Of a DNA stretch of 38,369 nucleotides, positions 1 through 6,684 are shown one piece after another. The DNA comes from Selenomonadaceae bacterium. GTDB taxonomy: Bacteria > Bacillota > Negativicutes > Selenomonadales > Selenomonadaceae. Location of the stretch: positions 1-38,369 of the forward strand of contig JAFWWC010000040.1 of assembly GCA_017518105.1 (NCBI GenBank), read 5' to 3'. The notes below the pieces were generated by a model that was not told the DNA's origin, did not search any database, and was given only the letters and a program-made list of their open reading frames with translations. How positions within the stretch are numbered: the first letter of the stretch is position 1; every line of letters begins with the position of its first letter. The position numbers were made by a program, and so were the translations under genes.

Positions 1-94
1 CGTCGACACCGCCTGCAATTTCGTCGAGCTGCTCATCGCTCAATTTTTCGTCCGCGATTTTCTTTTCATCAGCGATTTTCTTTTCGTCTGCCAT
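1..94 (-). CDS. Double-glycine leader peptide precursor (partial, cut by left edge)
   Basis: Only the first 31 codons are in the window; the gene continues beyond base 1. The visible part starts with ATG at 94, eight to nine bases after a GGAGG in the minus-strand transcript. It encodes a charged helix in which the segment ADEKKI is repeated, followed by KLSDEQLDEIAGGVD. The ending ELxxLSDEQL-x-x-IAGG is the classic double-glycine leader of secreted bacteriocin or RiPP precursors, cut after GG by a C39-type peptidase of an export ABC transporter. The N-terminus differs from the three MATREEN-type paralogues to the right, but the promoter block is the same. The core peptide cannot be read, so its class is unknown. 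Confidence 0.7.
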   Translation of the reverse strand, partial: MADEKKIADEKKIADEKLSDEQLDEIAGGVD

Positions 95-126
95 AATTAT
101 CAGCCTCCAAATTTGTTTTCTGCTCT

Positions 127-173
127 TTATACGTTCCAAATTCCTTTTCGTTACAACTTTAGCAGAAAATTTT
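127..173 (-). promoter_or_regulatory. Shared promoter block, copy 1 (of 4)
   Basis: On the minus strand this reads TTTTCTGCTAAAGTTGTAAC, then GAAAAGGAATTTGG, then AACGTATAAA. The TATAAA looks like a -10 box, and TTGTAA/GTAACG lies 17-19 bases upstream of it. The same block stands before each of the four leader-peptide genes. The conserved TGCTAAA-x-TTGTAACGAAA half could be an activator or extracytoplasmic-sigma site. The promoter assignment is inference; the conservation is directly visible. Confidence 0.6.
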
Positions 174-187
174 TTACTCCGTCAACG

Positions 188-223
188 AAAAAACCCTCCG
201 ACAACCGCCGAAGGGCTTTTTTT
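188..223 (-). terminator. Intrinsic terminator after the 57-aa leader-peptide gene
   Basis: The stem CCCTTCG/CGGAGGG (one G-T pair) encloses a loop of about 8 bases, with runs of A and T on both sides, so it could work in both directions. It lies between the stop codon at 257 and the promoter block of the next gene, and it closely matches the terminator at 966-998. Confidence 0.75.
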
Positions 224-256
224 GTCGATTGCGACCGTCCGCCGCGTTTTTGTTAG

Positions 257-430
257 TTATTTAGTAAAAGGCATATGATAACCAAGCTGATTTGAATTTT
301 CGGCGATAATTTGATCTTTGTTACGAAGTATATTCCACCCAAGACCACCCGCGACCTGTTCGAGTTGCTCATCGTCGAGTTTTTCCAGTTCCTCGTTGAT
401 TTTTTTCAAATTTTCTTCGCGTGTTGCCAT
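257..430 (-). CDS. Double-glycine leader peptide precursor, 57 aa
   Basis: This small gene starts at ATG 430, nine bases after GGAGA. It encodes a 29-residue leader beginning MATREENLKKINEELEKLDD and ending EQLEQVAGG. The putative 28-residue core starts LGWNILRNKDQ and ends in NSNQLGYHMPFTK. The core has no Cys, so a lanthipeptide or disulfide product is unlikely; an unmodified bacteriocin or signalling peptide is possible. The core shares the pattern W-N near its start and NQLG near its end with the last segment of the 94-aa paralogue next door, and the downstream bases are also repeated, so the two arose by duplication. No modification, immunity or export gene is nearby. Function is not established. 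Confidence 0.75.
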   Translation of the reverse strand: MATREENLKKINEELEKLDDEQLEQVAGGLGWNILRNKDQIIAENSNQLGYHMPFTK

Positions 431-460
431 TTTTATCGTCTCCTTTCTGTTTTCATTCCT

Positions 461-507
461 TTATACGTCTCAAATTCCTTTTCGTTACAAGTTTAGCAGA
501 AAATTTT
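461..507 (-). promoter_or_regulatory. Shared promoter block, copy 2
   Basis: Almost identical to copy 1: minus-strand TTTTCTGCTAAACTTGTAAC, then GAAAAGGAATTTGAG, then ACGTATAAA. It ends about 30 bases before the start of the 57-aa precursor, which fits a short leader with the ribosome site just downstream. Confidence 0.6.
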
Positions 508-579
508 AGCTCCGTCAAAGCAAAACGGTTACTGATTAGATTTTTTAACGATTGCGACCGTGAGCCGCCTTTTTGTTGG

Positions 580-864
580 TTATTTAATCCATTGAATAGC
601 TTTCTTAACACCAAGCTGATTTGCAGGGGTGTTTTGGGCGTTGTCGGTGTTCGGTTTGTCGATACAATCCCAATGATTCCAAGTATAACCGCCAGCAATC
701 TTTTCGAGTTCGTCGTCGCTCAACTTTTCATTCCGCCTTTGTCCTTGTATCCAGCGTAACCCATTTTGTGGCATAAGTCCGCCCGCGACCTTTTCGAGTT
801 CCTCATCGCTCAATTTTTCCAGCTCGTCATTGATTTTCTTGATGTTTTCCTCTCTTGTTGCCAT
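580..864 (-). CDS. Double-glycine precursor with two GG sites, 94 aa
   Basis: The start is ATG at 864 (MATREEN), nine bases after AAGGAGA; an in-frame TTG three codons earlier is too close to the ribosome site. Residues 1-29 form the standard leader ending LSDEELEKVAGG. After a 15-residue segment (LMPQNGLRWIQGQRR) a second leader end appears, NEKLSDDELEKIAGG at residues 45-59, followed by a 35-residue tail beginning YTWNHWDCIDK and ending QWIK. The protein therefore has two potential GG cleavage sites and could release two peptides, or the first GG could be a relic of fusion between two precursors. The tail has one Cys, so no intramolecular disulfide is possible. The ANQLG segment links it to the 57-aa paralogue. 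Confidence 0.75.
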   Translation of the reverse strand: MATREENIKKINDELEKLSDEELEKVAGGLMPQNGLRWIQGQRRNEKLSDDELEKIAGGYTWNHWDCIDKPNTDNAQNTPANQLGVKKAIQWIK

Positions 865-904
865 TTTTATCAATCTCCTTTAGGTTAATTTTGTTTTCTG
901 TCCC

Positions 905-952
905 TTATACGTTTCAAATCCGATTTCGTTACACACTTTAGCAAAAAAATTT
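905..952 (-). promoter_or_regulatory. Shared promoter block, copy 3
   Basis: Minus-strand TTTTTTGCTAAAGTGTGTAA, then CGAAATCGGATTTGAA, then ACGTATAAG. The bases TGCTAAA, TGTAACGAAA and ACGTATAA are unchanged from copies 1 and 2, while intervening bases differ. It precedes the 94-aa precursor. Confidence 0.6.
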
Positions 953-965
953 CTATCAGTCAACG

Positions 966-998
966 AAAAACCCTCCGACTCGCCGCCGAAGGGCTTTT
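966..998 (-). terminator. Intrinsic terminator after the 122-aa leader-peptide gene
   Basis: The stem CCCTTCGGCG/CGGAGGG is flanked by A and T runs and is near-identical to the terminator at 188-223. It lies between the stop at 1052 and the next gene's promoter block, so each precursor appears to be its own transcription unit. Confidence 0.75.
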
Positions 999-1051
999 GT
1001 TAGCTTTTTACGACATTACGCCGCGTTTTAGCTGTCGATACTGTGTTTAGC

Positions 1052-1420
1052 TTACCAATCCCAATCCTTTACGTCCATGAACTTTTTGCAGTGTTCCATT
1101 GCGTGCCTGCGTGCTTCGCTTTGGGTGATTTTCTTGGTGCCGAGGTAATATTCATTGCCGCTTATTGCTCCGTTGTGTGCGGTAAACGTGATTCCGACCT
1201 GTGCCCAACCATTCTTAATTTCCTCTTGGATTTTGTTGCCGGGAGTAAACGCGATTCTGAGTGCACCGTAGCGGTCGGTTGAGCCGTTCAAGCTGTTGAG
1301 GAAGCGACTGTCCGCCGCCGTTTCAGCCCAAGTGCCGCCTGCGACCTGTTCGAGTTCCTCATCGCTCATTGCTTCGAGCTCTGCGTCGATTTTTTTGAAG
1401 TTTTCTTCGCGTGTTGCCAT
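1052..1420 (-). CDS. Double-glycine leader peptide precursor, 122 aa
   Basis: Start ATG 1420 with GGAGA nine bases upstream in the transcript. The leader (residues 1-29) begins MATREENFKKIDAELEAMSD and ends EELEQVAGG. The rest is about 93 residues, long for a bacteriocin core, and it is polar and mixed: a Gly/Asn/Thr-rich middle, then a basic helix with QSEARRHAMEHCKKF and an acidic aromatic end (DVKDWDW). Only one Cys is present. It may be a small secreted effector protein exported by the same GG-dependent transporter as its neighbours rather than a modified peptide. No family is recognised for the part after GG. Confidence 0.75.
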   Translation of the reverse strand: MATREENFKKIDAELEAMSDEELEQVAGGTWAETAADSRFLNSLNGSTDRYGALRIAFTPGNKIQEEIKNGWAQVGITFTAHNGAISGNEYYLGTKKITQSEARRHAMEHCKKFMDVKDWDW

Positions 1421-1471
1421 TTTTATCAGTCTCCTTTTGATTTTTTGATTGGCTGTTTGCCTTTCTGAAGC

Positions 1472-1521
1472 TTATACGTTAGGATTTCGATTTCGTTACA
1501 CACTTTAGCAGAAAAATTTTT
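1472..1521 (-). promoter_or_regulatory. Shared promoter block, copy 4
   Basis: Minus-strand AAAATTTTTCTGCTAAAGTG, then TGTAACGAAATCG, then AAATCCTAACGTATAAG. It lies about 50 bases upstream of the 122-aa precursor. Together with copies 1-3 it defines a conserved frame TGCTAAA - TGTAACGAAA - ACGTATAA with nearly fixed spacing. Confidence 0.6.
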
Positions 1522-1531
1522 CACCCTCAAA

Positions 1532-1580
1532 CAAAAAATGGGCTGAACTCCAAATTCGGAGCCTAGCCCTAATTTTTTTA
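1532..1580 (-). terminator. Intrinsic terminator after panF
   Basis: Minus-strand stem GGGCTAGGCTCC / GGAGTTCAGCCC (outer 5 bp and inner 4 bp with a small internal bulge), loop GAATTT, followed by ATTTTTT. It begins just past the panF stop codon. T runs on both sides allow use in either direction. Confidence 0.8.
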
Positions 1581-1582
1581 CG

Positions 1583-3064
1583 CTATTTGGTCGGGAAGAA
1601 AAGATTTAGCGTTTTATCGTCCGAACGTTCGCCGAAATACGAGCCGATTAGGAAAAGAATCAGCGAACAGGTTATACCGATTGTAATTTGGTGCAGATTG
1701 AAGATTTTAAAGCCCGCCGCCTGTGTAGCGCAGTAAATTATCGTGCCGCCGGTCATAGAGAGCATCGCGCCGAGTTTATTTGCCCGTTTCCAGAACAAGC
1801 CGAGCAATAACGTCCAGAAAAATGCGGTTTCAAGCCCGCCGAACGCGAACATGTTTATTAACCAGATTAAACTGGGCGGAGTCAGTGCGATAACGAAAAC
1901 TGCCGCGCCGATTAGAGCCGTAGCCGTCATCGACAGGAATTTTACCCTTGCAGGGGTCACGACGTGATTATTTTTGTCCGCCCAATGCAAATAAACGTCT
2001 TTGATGATTGCACTGGACGCGACGATTAAAAGTCCGGAAATTGTGGAGATAGAAGCGGCTAAAGGAGCGATAATCGCCAAACCGACGAGTTCAGGGGGCA
2101 TAGCTTTAACAATCGTGGTAGGAATTACGTTATCGACGCCGCCATAGTCCGCCGCAGTGCCAGATAAGACGCCGTGCGCCAAAATTCCCGTAAAATTGAT
2201 TCCGATGTTCATAAAACCGACGACGACCGTCCCGATTAGCATGGCTTGATGAAGACCGGCCGTATTTTTATAAGAAATGCCGCGAACGACAGATTGAGGC
2301 AAAGCGATAGTGCAAATGCCAACGAGGAGCCATTGCGTAAAATAAATCGTCCAAGGCATGTTTCCGAAGCTGAACGGCTCAAAAAGTTCGGGATTATTCG
2401 TTTCAAGCGTCGACATGATGTTTTCGTAGCCGTCGCCAGCCTTCAAGACGTAATGGAGCAATAAAACGATACCAATCATCATAATTAAGGCGCAACAGGT
2501 ATCAGTAAGGGCAACGGCGCGAAATCCGCCAATCGAAGTGTAAATAACGACCGTCAGCCCGAAGAGAATCAGTCCCGCCTCGTAGCTGTAGCCCGTGACT
2601 GCCGCGAATAATTTTGCGCCGCCGACAAATTGAGCAGTCATCGTGCCGCAGAAGAATAAAACTATCACGAAAGCCGCGACCGCCGCTAAGAAATCAGATT
2701 GAAAACGTGCGCGGATAATGTCAACGACGGTTACGGCGTTCAATTTGCGTGCTAAGAGGGCTACGCGCTTGCCGAAGATACCTAAAACCAAAAAAATCGC
2801 GGTGACTTGCACGACAGCCATATAAATCCAGCCGAAACCGACTTGAAAAGCCATTCCGGGGCCGCCGACGAAGCTTGAGACCGAACTATAGGTTGCGACG
2901 GTCGTCATAGCCAAAACAAAGCCGCCGAGCTGTCGATTGCCGATAAAATAGTTGCTGACGAAATTTTTTCCCGCTTGTTTATGGCGCACGAAGATACTAA
3001 TTGCGACCATGACCGCCATAAAGCAAATCAGCGGCAGTAGAGCGGACAAATTTCCTTCAGTCAT
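1583..3064 (-). CDS. panF: Sodium/pantothenate symporter
   Basis: Encodes an inner-membrane sodium:solute symporter of about 493 residues with roughly a dozen hydrophobic segments. It follows E. coli PanF closely: YFIGNRQLGGFVLAMTTVAT near residue 40, the SSFVGGPG segment, QFVGGAKL, YTSIGGFRAV, and late motifs IIKDVYL and FAFGGLE. It should import pantothenate for CoA synthesis. The start is uncertain: GTG 3071-3073, ATG 3068-3070 and ATG 3062-3064 are all in frame. The ATG at 3064 is chosen because AGGCGG lies eight bases ahead of it. It overlaps the end of yhdT, so the two are translationally coupled, as in other bacteria where YhdT accompanies PanF. Confidence 0.92.
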   Translation of the reverse strand: MTEGNLSALLPLICFMAVMVAISIFVRHKQAGKNFVSNYFIGNRQLGGFVLAMTTVATYSSVSSFVGGPGMAFQVGFGWIYMAVVQVTAIFLVLGIFGKRVALLARKLNAVTVVDIIRARFQSDFLAAVAAFVIVLFFCGTMTAQFVGGAKLFAAVTGYSYEAGLILFGLTVVIYTSIGGFRAVALTDTCCALIMMIGIVLLLHYVLKAGDGYENIMSTLETNNPELFEPFSFGNMPWTIYFTQWLLVGICTIALPQSVVRGISYKNTAGLHQAMLIGTVVVGFMNIGINFTGILAHGVLSGTAADYGGVDNVIPTTIVKAMPPELVGLAIIAPLAASISTISGLLIVASSAIIKDVYLHWADKNNHVVTPARVKFLSMTATALIGAAVFVIALTPPSLIWLINMFAFGGLETAFFWTLLLGLFWKRANKLGAMLSMTGGTIIYCATQAAGFKIFNLHQITIGITCSLILFLIGSYFGERSDDKTLNLFFPTK

Positions 3065-3317
3065 GCTCATCACCGCCTAAATCAACGTCCTTGAACAAAA
3101 CTTTGCTAAGAATCGCGCTGATAGCGATTGCGACGACCCAAACGCCGATTGAACCGAGCACAGCCCACAATGGCAGGTGAAAAATCTTAATTTCACTGCT
3201 TGCGGTGCCGAAGCCGGCGATTAACCAAAAAATAATCAGCCCAGCCAACGCAAGCCCCGTGTAGATTGCTTCGCGTCTGACCAAGCTGAATTTTTCGGCC
3301 TCAGTATATTTTTTCAT
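3057..3317 (-). CDS. yhdT: YhdT/DUF997 small membrane protein
   Basis: Encodes 86 residues with two membrane segments (about residues 17-36 and 47-72) and a charged C-terminus ending GGDEHD. It fits the YhdT (DUF997) family, found next to panF in many bacteria and thought to be an accessory part of the pantothenate symporter. The start is ATG 3317 with GGAGG eight bases upstream; an earlier in-frame TTG lies inside that ribosome site. Its 3' end overlaps panF. Confidence 0.88.
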   Translation of the reverse strand: MKKYTEAEKFSLVRREAIYTGLALAGLIIFWLIAGFGTASSEIKIFHLPLWAVLGSIGVWVVAIAISAILSKVLFKDVDLGGDEHD

Positions 3318-3371
3318 TGATAAAACCTCCAAGTCTCGTCTGCGAAGAGTACGAGCTTTATTTGCGCGGAG

Positions 3372-3400
3372 ATTTTATATCACGCCCGCCACCGTGTCAA
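3372..3400 (-). promoter_or_regulatory. Promoter of yhdT-panF
   Basis: Minus-strand TTGACA, 17-base spacer, TAAAAT: a near-consensus sigma-70 promoter about 55 bases before the yhdT start. Confidence 0.8.
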
Positions 3401-3450
3401 ATTAAGTTTCATAACCCAATAAAGGCAGGAAAAATTTTCCGAAAAATAGA

Positions 3451-3479
3451 TTGACATAGCGATTGATAAGTTTTAAAAT
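3451..3479 (+). promoter_or_regulatory. Promoter of the inositol operon
   Basis: TTGACA at 3451-3456, a 17-base spacer and TAAAAT at 3474-3479. It lies about 64 bases before the first operon gene and is divergent from the yhdT promoter. AT-rich bases between it and the gene could hold an operator, but no clear palindrome is assigned. Confidence 0.8.
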
Positions 3480-3542
3480 CAAATCACGATATAACCAAGA
3501 TTTAATCAAAAAAAGAATTTTGCAAGGAGAGTGAAGGTTATT

Positions 3543-4709
3543 ATGGGTTACACATTCATGGTGCCGGCAAAGATAATTTCTGGCGTCAATGTCATTTCGG
3601 AATTGGGCGACCACATCGCGGGCAAGGGCTCAAAGGCTCTTATCGTGACCGACCAATTTATGGTTAAATTCGGCAACGCGGCTAAAGTCGAAGACGCCCT
3701 CAAGAAAGTCAACATTCCTTACGTTATCTTCGACGGCGCGAACACTGAACCGACTGATAAAATCGTTGAGGCGGGCTTGAAGGTCTACAAAGAAGAGAAT
3801 TGCGACTTCATCATTGCCCTTGGCGGCGGCAGTCCTATGGACACGGCAAAGGCTATCGGCTTCATGACGACGGCGGGCGACAGGAAGATTAATTCCTACA
3901 TGCACGAAGTAATTGATATGCCCGTTCCGTATCTCGTGGCGATTCCTACGACGGCTGGTACTGGCTCCGAAGTCACTAAGAATACAATCATTTCCGATAC
4001 CGAGAACAACGTTAAAATGCTCCTCGGCGGACCGTCGATTATTCCCGCGTTGGCAGTAGTTGACCCGACCTTTACGATGACTGCGCCTCCTGGAGTCACG
4101 GCGGCAACTGGTATCGATGCCCTCTGCCATGCGATTGAGGCTTACACCTCCCGCAAGGCTCAGCCGCTTACAGATACCTTTGCAATCTCGGCTATCCAAA
4201 AGATTCATAAGAACCTGCCCATTTGCTATCGTGACGGCAAGAACGAACAAGCTCGCCTTGCAATGTCGATAGCGGCTTTGGAAGCAGGTATCGCGTTCAA
4301 TAATGCGTCGGTTACGATTGTTCACGGCATGAGCCGCCCGATTGGCGCACTCTTCCACATTGCTCACGGCGTATCAAATGCAGTCCTCCTTCCCGCGTGC
4401 CTTGAATTTGCTATCGAAGAGAACACCGCCCGCTTTGCACATATCGGACGGATTATGGGCGTTGCTGACGAGAATACTCCCGACCACGACGCGGCAGTTG
4501 CTATGGTTAAGGAAGTCGAGCGTTTCTGCAAAGAAGTCGGCATTCCTCCGATTATCGACTTGCTCAAGAAGGGAAACCACACCCAAGAAGAGTTCATGTC
4601 TTACCTCGACAAAATGGCATCCGACGCTTTGGAGAGCGGTAGCCCACAAAACACAATGCGCATTCCTACCAAAGAGCAAATCATTGCGATTTATAAGAAA
4701 CTCTTTTAA
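3543..4709 (+). CDS. Iron-containing alcohol dehydrogenase; possible malonate semialdehyde reductase
   Basis: Encodes a 388-residue cytosolic NAD(P)-dependent group III alcohol dehydrogenase. The nucleotide-binding GGGSPMD is at residues 94-100, and AGTGSEVT follows at 138-145. Metal ligands are visible as Asp192 and His196 (GIDALCHAIEAY) plus His261 and His275 (VHGMSRP, FHIAHG). ATG 3543 is preferred over the in-frame GTG at 3531, which abuts the AAGGAGA ribosome site. It is the first gene of the inositol operon. The family reduces short aldehydes. Because iolA is absent here and the aldolase step yields malonate semialdehyde, reduction to 3-hydroxypropionate is a reasonable inference. Other substrates are possible. 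Confidence 0.88.
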   Translation: MGYTFMVPAKIISGVNVISELGDHIAGKGSKALIVTDQFMVKFGNAAKVEDALKKVNIPYVIFDGANTEPTDKIVEAGLKVYKEENCDFIIALGGGSPMDTAKAIGFMTTAGDRKINSYMHEVIDMPVPYLVAIPTTAGTGSEVTKNTIISDTENNVKMLLGGPSIIPALAVVDPTFTMTAPPGVTAATGIDALCHAIEAYTSRKAQPLTDTFAISAIQKIHKNLPICYRDGKNEQARLAMSIAALEAGIAFNNASVTIVHGMSRPIGALFHIAHGVSNAVLLPACLEFAIEENTARFAHIGRIMGVADENTPDHDAAVAMVKEVERFCKEVGIPPIIDLLKKGNHTQEEFMSYLDKMASDALESGSPQNTMRIPTKEQIIAIYKKLF

Positions 4710-4723
4710 GGGACTGCGTTTTT

Positions 4724-5836
4724 ATGTTTAAAGGCATTAAGAAATTCGGCTTCGGCTTGATGAGGTTGCCACGGCTCGCGGACGATTCGATTGACGTTGA
4801 ACTTGTTAAGCAGTTAGTCGACGAGTTTTTAGCGGCGGGCTTCACGTACTTTGATACGGCGTGGGCTTATCCCGGTTCGGAAGAGGCAATCCGTCAGGCT
4901 TTGGTCGAACGTTATCCGCGAGAAAAATTTCAGCTGGCGACTAAGCTTGCGGCGTGGCGTGCCAAAACTCAAGACGAGGCTTTTAAACAATTCGACGAGT
5001 CGCTTGCTAGGACGGGCGCAAAGTTCTTTGACTTCTACCTTCTGCACAACATGGGCGACTACCGTACGAAGTATTTCGACGACTTCAACGTTTGGTCGTT
5101 CGTGCAGGAGAAAAAATCGGCGGGCTTGATTAAGCACGTGGGCTTTTCCTTCCACTCGACGCCCCAAGAACTCGAACAGATTTTGACGGCGCACCCCGAA
5201 GTTGATTTCGTACAGTTGCAAATTAACTGGGCAGATTGGGAAGCCCCCGCGATAAAGTCTCGCGCCTGCTATGAAGTGGCAAGGCGTCATGGCAAAAAAG
5301 TCGTGGTCATGGAGCCTATCAAAGGTGGAATGCTAGCCACTCCTCCTCCGCAGATAGAAAGAATCTTGCACGACGCCGAACCCGAATCATCTTGCGCGTC
5401 ATGGGCATTGAGATTCGCGGCGAACCTCGACGGCGTGGCAGTCGTCTTGTCGGGCATAAATTCACTGGAGCAAATGCGCGATAACGTCTCGACGCTAAAA
5501 GACTTCGTCAAGCTCACACCTGCGCAAGAAAAAGTCATCGACGAGGCACGCAACGAACTAGCAAAAATTCCGCTGATACCATGCACGGCTTGCGACTACT
5601 GCGCGACGGTTTGTCCGCAAAAGCTCCCAATAAGCGGCTTCTTCGCAATGCTGAACCATTTGACGCTGTTTGAAAACAAAACGTTTGCAAGTCGTCGGGA
5701 AGGTTGGCTGGCTCGTGCCCGCGATAAAAATCCCGCGTCGAGTTGCATAAAGTGCGGGCGTTGCGAAAGAGTTTGCCCGCAACATATTCCGATTAGAAAA
5801 AATCTAGTTCGATTCGTCAACGAGTTCGAGAGGTGA
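4724..5836 (+). CDS. Aldo/keto reductase with C-terminal 2x[4Fe-4S] ferredoxin domain
   Basis: Encodes 370 residues. Residues 1-265 form an aldo/keto reductase barrel with the tetrad Asp44, Tyr49, Lys74 and His108 in place. Residues 280-355 carry two ferredoxin clusters: CTACDYCATVCP (C287, C290, C293, C297) and CIKCGRCERVCP (C341, C344, C347, C351). This is the COG1453 type, common in anaerobes. It could link NAD(P)H or ferredoxin to reduction or oxidation of an inositol-pathway carbonyl; the substrate cannot be read from sequence. It follows the iron alcohol dehydrogenase by 14 bases. Since iolG is missing here, a role in oxidising inositol isomers is conceivable but unproven. Confidence 0.88.
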   Translation: MFKGIKKFGFGLMRLPRLADDSIDVELVKQLVDEFLAAGFTYFDTAWAYPGSEEAIRQALVERYPREKFQLATKLAAWRAKTQDEAFKQFDESLARTGAKFFDFYLLHNMGDYRTKYFDDFNVWSFVQEKKSAGLIKHVGFSFHSTPQELEQILTAHPEVDFVQLQINWADWEAPAIKSRACYEVARRHGKKVVVMEPIKGGMLATPPPQIERILHDAEPESSCASWALRFAANLDGVAVVLSGINSLEQMRDNVSTLKDFVKLTPAQEKVIDEARNELAKIPLIPCTACDYCATVCPQKLPISGFFAMLNHLTLFENKTFASRREGWLARARDKNPASSCIKCGRCERVCPQHIPIRKNLVRFVNEFER

Positions 5837-5840
5837 TACC

Positions 5841-6680
5841 GTGCTAGTAAAAATGACAGAATTATTCGCGGCGCATGATGACACGTCGTTTGCAGTCGGG
5901 GCGTTCAACGTCTCGAACATGGAAATGGCATGGGGCGCGATTCAAGCCGCCGAAGAACTCAAGACGCCGCTGATATTGCAAATCGCTGAAGGACGTCTGA
6001 GGTATTCGCCGCTCGACTTACTAGGAGAAGTGATGCTCGCCGCCGCAAGGAAATGCAATCAACCGACGGCAGTGCACCTCGACCACGGCGGGACGCTTGA
6101 GACGATAAAGCTTGCGTTGAGTCTGGGCTTTACGTCGGTGATGTTCGACGGCTCGAAATATCCGCTAGAAGAAAATATCAGACGAACCCGCGAAGTTGTC
6201 GAACTGGCTCATGCTAAAGGCGCGGCAGTCGAGGCGGAGATTGGTCGGGTCGGCGGCGCGGAGGGCGATTACAAATCCGTTGATGTCTTGGTTACGAGTG
6301 TCGAGGAGGCTAAGCGGTTCGCGGAAGAAACTGGAGTTGACGCTTTGGCGGTGGCAATCGGCACGGCTCACGGCAATTACACAGTTCAACCTAAGCTCCG
6401 TATCGACAGGCTGAAAGAAATCTTCGAGGCTATCGAAACTCCGCTTGTCCTGCACGGCGGCACCGGCTTGACGGACGACGACTTCAAGAACTGCATTGCC
6501 AACGGCATTAAGAAAATCAACATAGCGACCGCAAGCTACGACAACTCGGCAAGGAAAATTCGCGAAGTTTGTTCGGCTAATCCCAACGCAAAGTTCTTTG
6601 ACTTCAGCGATGCCATAGTCCGTGGCACTCGTGAGAACGTCGCAAAGCATATGCAAATTTTTAATTCCGAAAGGAGATAA
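5841..6680 (+). CDS. iolJ: Class II ketose-bisphosphate aldolase, IolJ-like
   Basis: Encodes 279 residues of the class II (zinc) fructose-bisphosphate/tagatose-bisphosphate aldolase family. Features include AFNVSN near residue 21, the HLDHGG motif with catalytic Asp81 and zinc ligand His82, AEIGRVGG near 132, GTAHGNY with His177, and LHGGTGL with His205. In this operon the expected reaction is cleavage of 2-deoxy-5-keto-gluconate 6-phosphate into DHAP and malonate semialdehyde (the IolJ step). A generic aldolase role cannot be excluded. It starts at GTG 5841, seven bases after GAGAGG, which overlaps the previous gene's end; an ATG four codons later is the alternative. Confidence 0.82.
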   Translation: MLVKMTELFAAHDDTSFAVGAFNVSNMEMAWGAIQAAEELKTPLILQIAEGRLRYSPLDLLGEVMLAAARKCNQPTAVHLDHGGTLETIKLALSLGFTSVMFDGSKYPLEENIRRTREVVELAHAKGAAVEAEIGRVGGAEGDYKSVDVLVTSVEEAKRFAEETGVDALAVAIGTAHGNYTVQPKLRIDRLKEIFEAIETPLVLHGGTGLTDDDFKNCIANGIKKINIATASYDNSARKIREVCSANPNAKFFDFSDAIVRGTRENVAKHMQIFNSERR

Positions 6681-6684
6681 CATA

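Noticed and set aside
311..759. Overlapping plus-strand frames in the leader-peptide region
   Set aside because: The minus strand encodes clear GG leaders with ribosome sites; the plus frames are low-complexity Phe/Ser-rich shadows.
3630..4367. 245-codon open frame on the minus strand
   Set aside because: It lies antisense to the iron alcohol dehydrogenase, is Arg/Asn-rich without motifs, and has no ribosome site.
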